Below, piece by piece: positions 9,587-17,679 of a stretch of DNA of 48,820 bases. Within the stretch, counting starts at the first letter, position 1. Every line of letters starts with the position of its first letter. A program made the position numbers and the translations under genes. Below the pieces are notes generated by a model. That model had not been told where the DNA came from, ran no database searches, and worked only from the letters and a program-made list of their open reading frames with translations. The stretch is from Bacteroidales bacterium (GTDB taxonomy: Bacteria > Bacteroidota > Bacteroidia > Bacteroidales > GCA-2711565): contig JANQLW010000038.1 of assembly GCA_028280405.1 (NCBI GenBank), forward strand, positions 1-48,820. Reading direction: 5' to 3'.

Positions 9587-10441
9587 TTATTGATGTAATG
9601 TCCCTGTATTAATTACCGGAGCAGCATCCTTATCAGAACAAAGAACGACCATTAGATTACTAACCATCGTAGCACGTTTTTCTTCATCTAATTCTATAAT
9701 TTCTTTCTCAGAAAGCTGTGCCAAAGCCATCTCAACCATACTAACAGCTCCTTCAACAATTTTTGCCCTGGCTGCAACGATCGCTGTTGCCTGTTGACGA
9801 CGTAGCATTGCTCCTGCGATTTCCTGAGCATAGGCTAAGTAGCTAATGCGGGATTCAATAACATTAATACCTGCAATAGCTAATCTTTCAGTTAACTCTT
9901 CTTCTAAGACCTGATTTACTTCTTCACCTCCTGAACGTAGAGTAATTTCTGCCTGGGCATCATCAAAATTATCATAAGGATAATGTCCTGCCAGTTTACG
10001 GATAGCTGCTTCACTTTGAATATCCACAAAATGTGCATAATCATTAACTTCAAAGGCTGCTTTAAATGTGTTATCTACTTGCCATACCAGTACGATGCCT
10101 ATCATAATAGGATTACCAATTTTGTCGTTTACTTTAATTGGCGTGCTATCAAGGTTACGGGCTCTTAAGGAGATTTTTTTTCGGGTAAAAAACGGATTGG
10201 CCCAGAAGAATCCATTCTTTTTGACAGTTCCTCTGTAATCTCCAAATAAAATAAGTACACATGATTCATTTGGGTTTACAACTAAGAATCCTGCCGAACA
10301 GAATAATGATACTGCAAGTATAACAATCAGATATAACATATGGTATGCAATGATTCCATATAGAGAGATTCCAAGTCCTAGCAATACAAGAATTAATGCT
10401 AAGTAACCTGATTTTGGCGAGAATGTTTTTTCCTGTTTCAT
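9587..10441 (-). CDS. SPFH/Band 7 membrane protein
   Basis: 284 residues from the ATG at 10441. This start is preferred to an upstream one at 10492 because MKQEKTFSPKSGYLALIL is the usual opening. Two hydrophobic helices (about residues 12-54) anchor the protein. The SPFH core follows: VVNPNESCVLILFGDYRGTV, then FFTRKKISLRARNLDSTPIK, then VNDKIGNPIMIGIVLVWQVD. A helical region with ISYLAYAQEIAGAMLRRQQA and IVAARAKIVEGAVSMVEMAL comes next, and the protein ends with NLMVVLCSDKDAAPVINTGT. Such proteins oligomerise into membrane scaffolds or microdomains. It is first in an operon with an unknown gene, an Arc-type gene and GPP34. Confidence 0.92.
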   Translation of the reverse strand: MKQEKTFSPKSGYLALILVLLGLGISLYGIIAYHMLYLIVILAVSLFCSAGFLVVNPNESCVLILFGDYRGTVKKNGFFWANPFFTRKKISLRARNLDSTPIKVNDKIGNPIMIGIVLVWQVDNTFKAAFEVNDYAHFVDIQSEAAIRKLAGHYPYDNFDDAQAEITLRSGGEEVNQVLEEELTERLAIAGINVIESRISYLAYAQEIAGAMLRRQQATAIVAARAKIVEGAVSMVEMALAQLSEKEIIELDEEKRATMVSNLMVVLCSDKDAAPVINTGTLHQ

Positions 10442-10547
10442 TTTTTCTAATTTTTTAAGATGTAATATTAAAATGATATCATAATGATACAAAATAAAAA
10501 AAAGCTTGTCAAGAAAAATTTTGTTTTTTCTTCATCATCAGAATGAT

Positions 10548-10555
10548 TACATTTG
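10548..10555 (+). promoter_or_regulatory. Candidate -7 box for the yjjG-like gene
   Basis: TACATTTG fits TAnnTTTG and ends 17 nt before the ATG at 10573. The nearest TTTG upstream (10520-10523) is 24 nt away, longer than the usual spacer, so the -33 element is uncertain. Confidence 0.4.
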
Positions 10556-10572
10556 CGGCAAATATTTAATCA

Positions 10573-11268
10573 ATGAGTAAATACAAACATATCTTCTTCG
10601 ATCTTGACCGGACTTTGTGGGACTTTGAAACTAGCGCTAATCAGACATTTGAAGAAATGTATCATAAGTATAATCTCAGGGAAAACGGGATTCCTGATCT
10701 TGAAAAATTCATTGCTTCGTACAAAAAACATAATGAAGTATTATGGGCTTTGTATAGAGATGGGAAAATAATAAAAGAGGTATTGAGAGTAAGAAGATGG
10801 TTCTTAACATTAGGAGAATTCAACCTTCGTAATGGTGACATTGCAGCTAAACTCGCAGAGGATTACGTTACGCTTAGCCCTCTCAAAGTAAATCTGTTTC
10901 CTTATACACATGAAATACTATCTTATTTAAGGCCAAAATATAAGCTGCATTTAATTACAAATGGTTTTCAGGAAGTTCAGACTGTAAAACTAAGATCGGG
11001 TGATTTGAGAAAGTATTTTGATGAGGTAGTTACATCTGAAATGGCTGGGTATAAAAAACCTGATCATCGTATATTTGATTTTGCCATCAATAAAGTTGGG
11101 TGTGCTTTTGAAGAAGCTATCATGATTGGTGATGACTTAAAAGTAGATATCATTGGTGCTAAAAATGTGGGAATGGATCAGATATTTGTAAATTACAATA
11201 TGGAGAAACATGAGGAAGATATTACTTATGAAGTAAACTCTCTGAAAGAGATTCAATCTATTTTATAA
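10573..11268 (+). CDS. yjjG: YjjG-family pyrimidine/noncanonical 5'-nucleotidase (HAD)
   Basis: 231 residues, haloacid dehalogenase superfamily. Motif I is FFDLDRTLWDF, with nucleophile D10 and acid/base D12. Motif II is LHLITNGFQEVQ near residue 136, the motif III lysine is in AGYKKPDHRIF, and motif IV is IMIGDDLKVDIIGA. The helical C1 cap has the length of the YjjG/TIGR02254 subgroup, whose members dephosphorylate pyrimidine nucleotides and clear noncanonical ones in the cytoplasm. The subgroup call rests on the WDFETSANQTFEEMY region. The gene is monocistronic, divergent from the SPFH operon and followed by arsC 74 nt later. Confidence 0.85.
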   Translation: MSKYKHIFFDLDRTLWDFETSANQTFEEMYHKYNLRENGIPDLEKFIASYKKHNEVLWALYRDGKIIKEVLRVRRWFLTLGEFNLRNGDIAAKLAEDYVTLSPLKVNLFPYTHEILSYLRPKYKLHLITNGFQEVQTVKLRSGDLRKYFDEVVTSEMAGYKKPDHRIFDFAINKVGCAFEEAIMIGDDLKVDIIGAKNVGMDQIFVNYNMEKHEEDITYEVNSLKEIQSIL

Positions 11269-11342
11269 TATTAAGTTTTTTAAGTTCGAGTCTCTTTTAA
11301 AATATGTTTCGTATTTTTACGAAATAATTTATTAATTCACTT

Positions 11343-11786
11343 ATGAAAGTTTTAATTCTTTGTACAGGAAATAGTTGTCGTAGCCAGATGGCTCATGGGT
11401 TTTTACAATCCTTTGATGAGAGAATAGAAGTTAAATCAGCTGGTACGGAAGCTTCTGGAAAATTAAATGAGAAAGCAGTTCTGGTAATGGAGGAAATTGG
11501 AATTTCTATTAAACATCATACATCCGATTCTGTTGACAAATTCTTGAATGATGAGTGGGATTACGTAATCACAGTTTGCGGAGGTGCAAATGAGGCTTGT
11601 CCTTCTTTTTTAGGTAAAGTAAAAAATAGATTGCATATAGGATTTGACGACCCTTCTCATGCTACAGGTTCTGATGAATTTATATGGAGTGAATTTATTC
11701 GGGTAAGAGATGAGATAAAAGAAGGATTCTTTAAATTTTATGTAGAAGAAATAAAGCCTAAGCTTCCATTTCAGTATAATTTGTAG
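11343..11786 (+). CDS. arsC: Thioredoxin-coupled arsenate reductase (low-molecular-weight phosphatase fold)
   Basis: 147 residues. The phosphatase P-loop is C7-T-G-N-S-C-R13. Two further cysteines, C79 and C86 (ITVCGGANEACP), are spaced as in the pI258-type ArsC enzymes, which reduce arsenate to arsenite through a cysteine relay recycled by thioredoxin. The DP loop, DDPSHATGSDEFIW, is present near residue 106. No arsR, acr3 or arsB gene is adjacent, so this is an orphan locus. The relay cysteines make a plain protein tyrosine phosphatase unlikely. A heptanucleotide tandem repeat begins 13 nt after the stop. Confidence 0.9.
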   Translation: MKVLILCTGNSCRSQMAHGFLQSFDERIEVKSAGTEASGKLNEKAVLVMEEIGISIKHHTSDSVDKFLNDEWDYVITVCGGANEACPSFLGKVKNRLHIGFDDPSHATGSDEFIWSEFIRVRDEIKEGFFKFYVEEIKPKLPFQYNL

Positions 11787-11798
11787 TTGCGAGTTTTG

Positions 11799-11885
11799 GG
11801 TTGCTGGTTGCTGGTTGCTGGTTGCTGGTTGCTGGTTGCTGGTTGCTGGTTGCTGGTTGCTGGTTGCTGGTTGCTGGTTGCTGGT
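11799..11885. repeat. Tandem heptanucleotide repeat (GGTTGCT)n
   Basis: Twelve uninterrupted identical copies of GGTTGCT plus a partial GGT lie just after arsC. On the opposite strand the unit is AGCAACC. Perfect homogeneity suggests recent slippage expansion. Below it, 11930-11955 carries short CATTTTCA direct repeats. It lies between the convergent arsC and psd genes, so it probably does not change a promoter. Confidence 0.95.
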
Positions 11886-11958
11886 AAGTGAATAACTTAT
11901 AAAGTTAAACATTATTTTAGCTATAGAAATTCATTTTCACATTTTCACATTTTCAAAA

Positions 11959-12618
11959 TTAACTGAAATACGCAATCACATCCAAACCGGCCTTTACCTT
12001 TTGTCCGAGCTTAACATTAATTTTGACATTAGTTGGGAGAAGCAAGTCAACCCTGGATCCAAATTTGATAATACCAAATTGTTCTCCTTGAATCGCTTGT
12101 TGATCTTTTCCCGAATAAAATACAATTCGTCGGGCAAGAGTTCCTGCAATTTGGCGCATTAGAATTTCTTCCTTATTAGTATGTTGAATTAGAATGGAAG
12201 ATTGTTCATTTTCCATGCTGGCTTTTGGTAAAAAGGCAGGTAAATGTTTTCCGGCTTTATGAATTGCTTGTTTGATAAATCCGTTGATCGGATACCAGTT
12301 TACATGTACATTCATAGGAGACATAAAAATAGATACTTGAATCCTTTTGTCATTAAAATATTCCGTATCATGAATTTCTTCAATTGCAACTACTTTCCCG
12401 TCAGCTGCACAAACTATTGCATTTTCATCTTCAATAAAGCGGCGGTTTGGCACCCTGAAAAACCGGATGATAAATATGGTGCATAAGCTTACAAAAGTAT
12501 ATAAAGCATAATGATAAACACCTTGATAGGGATATTTCAGATTGACTAAAACATTTATGACAACAAATACAAATACTACAACAATAATAGACGTATAGCC
12601 CTCCTTATGAATTTTCAT
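11959..12618 (-). CDS. psd: Phosphatidylserine decarboxylase proenzyme
   Basis: Pyruvoyl-dependent membrane enzyme that makes phosphatidylethanolamine from phosphatidylserine. The start MKIHKEGYTS at 12618 gives 219 residues, the size of the short Psd form; a longer frame would intrude on cdsA. An N-terminal hydrophobic hairpin (IIVVVFVFVVINVLVNL, then YALYTFVSLCTIFIIRFF) anchors it. The core has ADGKVVAIEE, FMSPMNVHVNWYPING and the self-cleavage site KFGSRVDLLLP, where Gly-Ser would be cut to form the pyruvoyl group. It starts 4 nt after the cdsA stop, placing two successive phospholipid steps in one operon. Confidence 0.93.
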   Translation of the reverse strand: MKIHKEGYTSIIVVVFVFVVINVLVNLKYPYQGVYHYALYTFVSLCTIFIIRFFRVPNRRFIEDENAIVCAADGKVVAIEEIHDTEYFNDKRIQVSIFMSPMNVHVNWYPINGFIKQAIHKAGKHLPAFLPKASMENEQSSILIQHTNKEEILMRQIAGTLARRIVFYSGKDQQAIQGEQFGIIKFGSRVDLLLPTNVKINVKLGQKVKAGLDVIAYFS

Positions 12619-12622
12619 TTTT

Positions 12623-13441
12623 CTAATGAATAATGGATAAATAAATATAAACAGCCGGTATTGAGAAAATTGCTCCATCAAAGCGATCAAGTATGCCCCC
12701 GTGCCCTGGCATAATGTTTCCGGAATCTTTAATTCCAGCCTGACGTTTTAATAATGATTCAACTAAATCTCCCAGCGTGGCAAATATACTTATAATAAAT
12801 CCAAGTACAAGCCAATTTGAAAAATCTATGGAATGAAAATATAAGGATATAACATAAGAAGCTCCAATAGACAATAGAATTCCTCCTGTAGTACCTTCCC
12901 AGGTTTTCTTCGGAGAAACCCGTTCAAATAGTTTATGTTTACCAATAAGTGAACCAACTATATAGGCAAATACATCATTAAACCATAAAATAATAAAAAA
13001 GCCTGTAAGCAATTCAAAGCTTTCAATTCCTTTATTGTTTAAAGAGTAAAATGATGAAAGTAAAGCAAAAGGCAAGGCTATATATATAACGCCCATTACA
13101 AGAGTACTGATTGTTTCAAGAGGGGCTTCGTATTTTTTTAATAAAACCAGTAAAATAGGAGGGAAGATTCCTCCAAATCCTAATATTAACAATTCAGAAT
13201 TAATATAACCTGAAGAATGTAAACTGATTGGTATAAAAACGATCAATCCTGAAATAATTAAAATGAGCTTTTCTAAAACAGATTGAGTAAGATGAGCTGA
13301 AAATCTGATAAATTCTAATAAGCCGATGATAGTGAATAGCAGCATTAAAGGAATAAAATAAGAAGGCCCCAAATAAATTGAACCCAGCATTAATAGAATG
13401 AATACAGTTCCTGAGATTGAGCGTAATAGTAAGTTTTTCAA
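12623..13441 (-). CDS. cdsA: Phosphatidate cytidylyltransferase (CDP-diglyceride synthase)
   Basis: 272-residue inner-membrane enzyme that converts phosphatidic acid and CTP into CDP-diacylglycerol. It has about eight hydrophobic helices. The C-terminal family signature is clear: SLLKRQAGIKDSGNIMPGHG followed by GILDRFD, with the K-D pair and HGG-x-x-DR-x-D residues that bind magnesium. WFNDVFAYIVGSLIGKHKLF and SPKKTWEG are further conserved blocks. It lies 33 nt after the LUD gene and 4 nt before psd, so ftsH-LUD-cdsA-psd is probably one transcript. Confidence 0.95.
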   Translation of the reverse strand: MKNLLLRSISGTVFILLMLGSIYLGPSYFIPLMLLFTIIGLLEFIRFSAHLTQSVLEKLILIISGLIVFIPISLHSSGYINSELLILGFGGIFPPILLVLLKKYEAPLETISTLVMGVIYIALPFALLSSFYSLNNKGIESFELLTGFFIILWFNDVFAYIVGSLIGKHKLFERVSPKKTWEGTTGGILLSIGASYVISLYFHSIDFSNWLVLGFIISIFATLGDLVESLLKRQAGIKDSGNIMPGHGGILDRFDGAIFSIPAVYIYLSIIH

Positions 13442-13474
13442 AACAATCGTTTTAATTAGATATTATAGTCTGTT

Positions 13475-14116
13475 TTACCCTTCGTCATCTACGAGGAATA
13501 AATAAACATCTTTTGGGCCATGTGCTCCCATTACCAAAGTTTTTTCTATATCGGCAGTTCTACTGGGGCCGGTTATCATTGTCATCATTGAAGGGCTTAT
13601 ATCATAAACCTTTTTCATCTCTTCGAATGCGTTTTTTATTTCCGGTACCAATTGAGAACTATAAGCTAATACCAAATGGGTTTCAGGAAAGAAGTGTGTT
13701 TTTCTTCCTGATTCTTTTGCAGAACTTATCAGAATACTTCCTCTTCTGGATATTAAAAATTCGCAGCTTGTAAGGCCTGCATCGGCATTTTTGATCTCTG
13801 CTTTGTTAGATTTAAATGGAATACCTGCCTGTGTTAATAAACTTTGAATTTGAGGTTCTTTACAGAATACAGAAGACCATGAGCTTTCATTTATTAAAAT
13901 AGCTAATTGCCGGACAAAATCTGTGTGATTTTCGCAATAGATGAATTTCCCTCCTGCTTTTGTGAATTCCTGAGCAAAAGTGATGTCAAGAGAGTCTTCA
14001 AATTCAGGATAAACCGATGACTCAAAATCAATATTCTGAAAAGGATTTTCCAGTTTACTGATTAAAGCATTCCTGATATTTTTCAGTATTTTTTCTCTTG
14101 ACGTAGTTTCTTCCAT
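13475..14116 (-). CDS. LUD-domain (LutC/YkgG-like) protein
   Basis: 213 residues. The LUD fold is shown by ADAGLTSCEFLISRRGSILI, the segment LVLAYSSQLVPEIKNAFEEM and the end MMTMITGPSRTADIEKTLVM then GAHGPKDVYLFLVDDEG. In LutC these features belong to the lactate-oxidation complex, but no lutA or lutB is nearby. The position between ftsH and cdsA is, from memory, a recurring arrangement in Bacteroidota, so a role other than lactate use is possible. It begins 11 nt after ftsH. The exact function is unknown. Confidence 0.85.
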   Translation of the reverse strand: MEETTSREKILKNIRNALISKLENPFQNIDFESSVYPEFEDSLDITFAQEFTKAGGKFIYCENHTDFVRQLAILINESSWSSVFCKEPQIQSLLTQAGIPFKSNKAEIKNADAGLTSCEFLISRRGSILISSAKESGRKTHFFPETHLVLAYSSQLVPEIKNAFEEMKKVYDISPSMMTMITGPSRTADIEKTLVMGAHGPKDVYLFLVDDEG

Positions 14117-14127
14117 CGAAAAAAGTA

Positions 14128-16185
14128 TTATGCTTCTTTTGCTTCGTCAGACTTTGGTTTGGTTGTTCTTTTTCTGGTCGTTTTCGGTTTTTCCTCAGTT
14201 TCCGATTTTGGAAGACTTTTTTTTGCCGGGCTCTTTTTAGGAACCTCAGTTTTTACTTCTTCCTGCTCTTCTTTTTTCCCAAAAGGACGTTCCCCAAAAA
14301 CTTTTTCTAAATCCTCACTAAAGATCACTTCTTTTTCAAGCAATATCCTGGCAAGTTCTTCCAGTTTCTTTTTATTTTTCGAAAGAAGGCCTTTAGCTCT
14401 GTTATAAGCACTTTCAACAAGCTTGCTAATTTCATTATCTATTTTTTCAGCAGTGCTTTCACTAAATGGCTTGTGGAAAGAATACTCCTGTTGTCCGGAG
14501 GAATCATAGAAGCTGATATTCCCAATTTCCTTATTCAACCCAAAATAAGACACCATTGCAAATGCTTGTTTGGTTACTTTTTCCAGATCATTTAATGCAC
14601 CTGTAGATACTCTTCCGAAGATGATATCCTCAGCTGCTCTTCCTCCCAGGGCTGCCGACATTTCATCATACATTTGGTCAAAGGTCGTAATTTGGCGTTC
14701 TTCTGGTAAATACCATGCAGCACCCAATGCCTTTCCCCTGGGGACAATCGTTACTTTTACCAAAGGATGGGCATGTTCTAATAGCCAGCTAACTGCTGCA
14801 TGCCCTGATTCGTGGAATGCAATTACTTTCTTTTCTTCAGCAGATATAATTTTATTTCTTTTTTCAAGGCCACCTATGATACGATCGATGGCATCCATGA
14901 AATCCTGCTTGTCGATCATTTTCTTATTTTTTCTTGCACAAATTAAAGCCGATTCATTACAAACATTTGCAATGTCAGCTCCGGAAAAACCAGGTGTTTG
15001 TTTAGCAAGAAAATCAACTTTTAAAGATTTGATAACCTTAAGTGGTTTCATATGTACTTTAAAGATAGCTTTACGTTCTTCAAGATCCGGAAGTTCAACA
15101 TGGATTTGACGATCAAATCTTCCGGCACGCATTAAGGCCCTGTCAAGAATATCTGCACGGTTAGTTGCAGCTAATATGATGACACCTGTATTTGTAGCAA
15201 AACCATCCATTTCAGTTAATAACTGGTTTAGCGTATTCTCTCTTTCATCATTTGCACCGGTTATGGCATTTTTCCCTCTGGCTCTGCCAATAGCATCTAT
15301 CTCATCAATAAAAACAATACATGGAGCTTTTTCCTTAGCCTGCTTGAATAAGTCCCTTACTCTGGAAGCTCCGACTCCAACAAACATTTCGACAAAGTCA
15401 GAACCGGAGATTGAAAAGAATGGAACTTTGGCTTCTCCTGCAACAGCTTTTGCCAATAAAGTTTTACCGGTACCCGGAGGTCCTACCAATAAAGCTCCTT
15501 TTGGAATCTTACCTCCCAGCTCTGTATATTTAGAAGGATTTTTTAAGAAATCCACGATTTCCATCACTTCAATTTTTGCTTCTTCTAATCCTGCTACATC
15601 ATTAAAATTGATGGATACACTCGTCCCTTTATCAAATAACTGAGCTTTGGATTTTCCAATATTAAATATTTGGCCACCTGCACCGCCTGCATTTCTGCTC
15701 ATCATTCTCATAATGAAAAACCATGCAACAACCAGGATAAGTATAGGGAATATCCAGCTCAATAGCTCTCCTCCCCAATTTTTACGGGTTGTATTGGAAA
15801 TGTAGATCTTCTCATCCAGATCTTTTTGAGCAGTTTCTACTTTTTCTTCAAATTTATCAGGTGAAGTAATATTATAAGTATAGTTAGGACTTGAGGCACT
15901 AAAGTTCCCTCCTCTTACCTTATCGTATTTTGGTTTTGAAAGCCTGTCTTTTTTTATATGAATCTCTGCAACCTCTTTATTTACCAGAACGATCTTTTCA
16001 ATATCTCCATCTTGAAGCATGATTTTAAGTTCTCCCCAATAAATTTCTTTTGCACTGCCTCCAATATTGGAAAATTGAATTGCAATAAGGATTACTGCTA
16101 AAATTCCGTAAACCCAATAAAAACTAAATTTTGGTTTTTTAATTTTTGGATTATTACTGGCCTTATTCGATTTGTTTTCTGCCAT
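14128..16185 (-). CDS. ftsH: ATP-dependent zinc metalloprotease FtsH
   Basis: 685-residue hexameric membrane AAA+ protease. An N-terminal helix (about 23-42) and a second helix near 142-163 ([19 protein letters not shown]) flank a periplasmic domain. The AAA module has Walker A GPPGTGKT at 235-242, Walker [16 protein letters not shown] and the second region of homology around [20 protein letters not shown]. The zinc site HESGH is at 458-462. The C-terminal ~45 residues are a lysine/glutamate-rich, low-complexity tail ([19 protein letters not shown]). It degrades misassembled membrane and regulatory proteins. It lies 39 nt after rsfS and leads into LUD-cdsA-psd. Confidence 0.98.
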   Translation of the reverse strand: MAENKSNKASNNPKIKKPKFSFYWVYGILAVILIAIQFSNIGGSAKEIYWGELKIMLQDGDIEKIVLVNKEVAEIHIKKDRLSKPKYDKVRGGNFSASSPNYTYNITSPDKFEEKVETAQKDLDEKIYISNTTRKNWGGELLSWIFPILILVVAWFFIMRMMSRNAGGAGGQIFNIGKSKAQLFDKGTSVSINFNDVAGLEEAKIEVMEIVDFLKNPSKYTELGGKIPKGALLVGPPGTGKTLLAKAVAGEAKVPFFSISGSDFVEMFVGVGASRVRDLFKQAKEKAPCIVFIDEIDAIGRARGKNAITGANDERENTLNQLLTEMDGFATNTGVIILAATNRADILDRALMRAGRFDRQIHVELPDLEERKAIFKVHMKPLKVIKSLKVDFLAKQTPGFSGADIANVCNESALICARKNKKMIDKQDFMDAIDRIIGGLEKRNKIISAEEKKVIAFHESGHAAVSWLLEHAHPLVKVTIVPRGKALGAAWYLPEERQITTFDQMYDEMSAALGGRAAEDIIFGRVSTGALNDLEKVTKQAFAMVSYFGLNKEIGNISFYDSSGQQEYSFHKPFSESTAEKIDNEISKLVESAYNRAKGLLSKNKKKLEELARILLEKEVIFSEDLEKVFGERPFGKKEEQEEVKTEVPKKSPAKKSLPKSETEEKPKTTRKRTTKPKSDEAKEA

Positions 16186-16224
16186 TATGTCTTACACTTA
16201 ATTTTGTTTCTTTTTTGATAAATT

Positions 16225-16593
16225 CTAGTCGTCACTTTTAAACTGCTCTATTTCAGCATCTGCCCATAGTTCTTCTAGTTTGTAGAATTTTCGGGTAGGC
16301 TCTTGAAAGATATGAACAACCAGGTCAAAGTAATCAATCAAAATCCATTCCGCATTTTGCATCCCTTCTTTATGAACTGGATTATACCCGGTATTCAATT
16401 TTACGAAGGCTATAACTGAATCAGCAATTGCTTCAACATGAGGCCTTGAAGTTCCATGGCAAATCACAAAATTATTCGTAACCGAATGTTCCAGATTCTC
16501 TAAATTAAGTTTTGTGATTTCTTTTCCTTTTTTCTCCTGTATCCCGAGAATAGCAGCTTCTGCTACAGTCATTTTTGCCTTTTTTTTCGCCAT
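16225..16593 (-). CDS. rsfS: Ribosome silencing factor RsfS
   Basis: 122 residues from MAKKKAKMTV; an ATG three codons upstream is less likely. RsfS binds ribosomal protein uL14 and blocks 30S-50S joining under starvation. Family blocks seen are NLEHSVTNNFVICHGTSRPH, VEAIADSVIAFVKLNTG, GMQNAEWILIDYFDLVVHIF and the closing EPTRKFYKLEELWADAE. It precedes ftsH, and its start lies 183 nt from the divergent birA start. Confidence 0.96.
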   Translation of the reverse strand: MAKKKAKMTVAEAAILGIQEKKGKEITKLNLENLEHSVTNNFVICHGTSRPHVEAIADSVIAFVKLNTGYNPVHKEGMQNAEWILIDYFDLVVHIFQEPTRKFYKLEELWADAEIEQFKSDD

Positions 16594-16776
16594 ATGTTGC
16601 AAAAGTAAGGATTTTTAAAGCGTTAGATACATGGAAAAGAGGATAATTTTTTTAACATTTTTCAGCCCATTGTCGCTTCAGTTTAATTCAATAATGCTTT
16701 GTTATTAACGAATATACGTCAAAAACTTTTTATTATAATCTCCTTATTGATTTTTTTGGAGCTTATTTTTGTATTC

Positions 16777-17535
16777 ATGATTTATAAAAGCATTATTGGT
16801 AAAAAGATAATTTATTTTGATACCCTCGACTCAACGATTACAAAAGCTTCTTTTTTATTAAATGATGACCAATTATTTGAAGGAGATGTTTTGCTGGCTG
16901 ATTTTCAAAGTTCGGGTAAGGGCCTGGATAAAAATTCATGGGAAAGTGAAAAAGGAAAAAATTTGCTTCTAAGTATTTTGGTTTGCCCGGATTATGTCAA
17001 GCCTGAAGATCAATTTATGCTGAATAAAGTTGTTTCTCTTGCTGTAAGTGATATGATTCAGGAATATCTTAAAAGGAAAGAGGTTAAAATTAAATGGCCT
17101 AATGATATTTATGTAGATGATAAAAAGATTGCAGGCATATTAATTAATAATTCCATAAATGGAAATGCAATGCAATCTTCCATTATAGGTATAGGAATTA
17201 ATATTAATCAAACAAAATTTTTAAGTGATGCTCCAAATCCTGTTTCATTAAAAAAACTAAAGCGAAAAGAAATAGACCTGGATAAATGTTTAATCAGATT
17301 GCTCGATCATTTGAATTTAAGATTTCGGCAATTATTGCAAAATAATCTGGAGGGAATGAATCAGGAATATTTATCTAAATTATATCGTTATAAAACATTT
17401 GCCAACTATATAATTGACGGCAATAAAATAAAAGCTAAGATCGTTGGATTGGATCAGTATGGAAAGTTATGCTTAAAAACAAAGGATTTCAGAACTTATC
17501 GTTGTGATTTGAAAGAAGTTGAGTTTGTAATATAA
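16777..17535 (+). CDS. birA: Biotin--[acetyl-CoA-carboxylase] ligase
   Basis: 252 residues from the ATG at 16777. An open frame extends 26 codons upstream but adds only a hydrophobic segment (LFIIISLLIFLELIFVF) that a cytoplasmic ligase would not carry. The catalytic domain has FDTLDST, the biotinyl-AMP loop QSSGKGLDKNSWESEKGKN (a K-G variant of the usual GRGR), then KIKWPNDIYVDDKKIAGILI and SIIGIGININQ. A small C-terminal SH3-like domain follows. There is no N-terminal helix-turn-helix, so it is an enzyme only, not a repressor. It ends 2 nt before a long hairpin repeat. Confidence 0.92.
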   Translation: MIYKSIIGKKIIYFDTLDSTITKASFLLNDDQLFEGDVLLADFQSSGKGLDKNSWESEKGKNLLLSILVCPDYVKPEDQFMLNKVVSLAVSDMIQEYLKRKEVKIKWPNDIYVDDKKIAGILINNSINGNAMQSSIIGIGININQTKFLSDAPNPVSLKKLKRKEIDLDKCLIRLLDHLNLRFRQLLQNNLEGMNQEYLSKLYRYKTFANYIIDGNKIKAKIVGLDQYGKLCLKTKDFRTYRCDLKEVEFVI

Positions 17536-17536
17536 A

Positions 17537-17674
17537 GTAAGAGGCTGTTTCAAAAGCTACTTTAGCCGTCATCCTGAACTTGTTTCAGGATCTAAACATA
17601 TTGATTACATGACTGATAAGATCCTGAAACAAGTTCAGGATGACGTACTATTACACTTTTTGACAGCCTCTTAC
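17537..17674. repeat. Long nested hairpin, TCCTGAAC family copy 2, between convergent genes
   Basis: The outer arms GTAAGAGGCTGT (17537-17548) and ACAGCCTCTTAC (17663-17674) are perfectly complementary. Inside, 27-nt arms at 17567-17593 and 17619-17645 (core CATCCTGAACTTGTTTCAGG) pair around a 25-nt loop. The element fills the gap between the birA stop and the protease stop, and may act as a bidirectional terminator. Confidence 0.85.
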
Positions 17675-17679
17675 AAAAC

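Noticed and set aside
11610..11912. Minus-strand frame with (SNQQPAT)n repeats
   Set aside because: It is only the translation of the GGTTGCT array plus the antisense of arsC; it has no independent coding signs.
14159..15643. Long plus-strand frames opposite ftsH
   Set aside because: They are antisense shadows of a well-identified gene, with Ser/Phe-rich composition and no domains.
16699..16776. N-terminal membrane extension of BirA
   Set aside because: The added segment is hydrophobic and unlike the family; the ATG at 16777 gives the usual catalytic-domain start.
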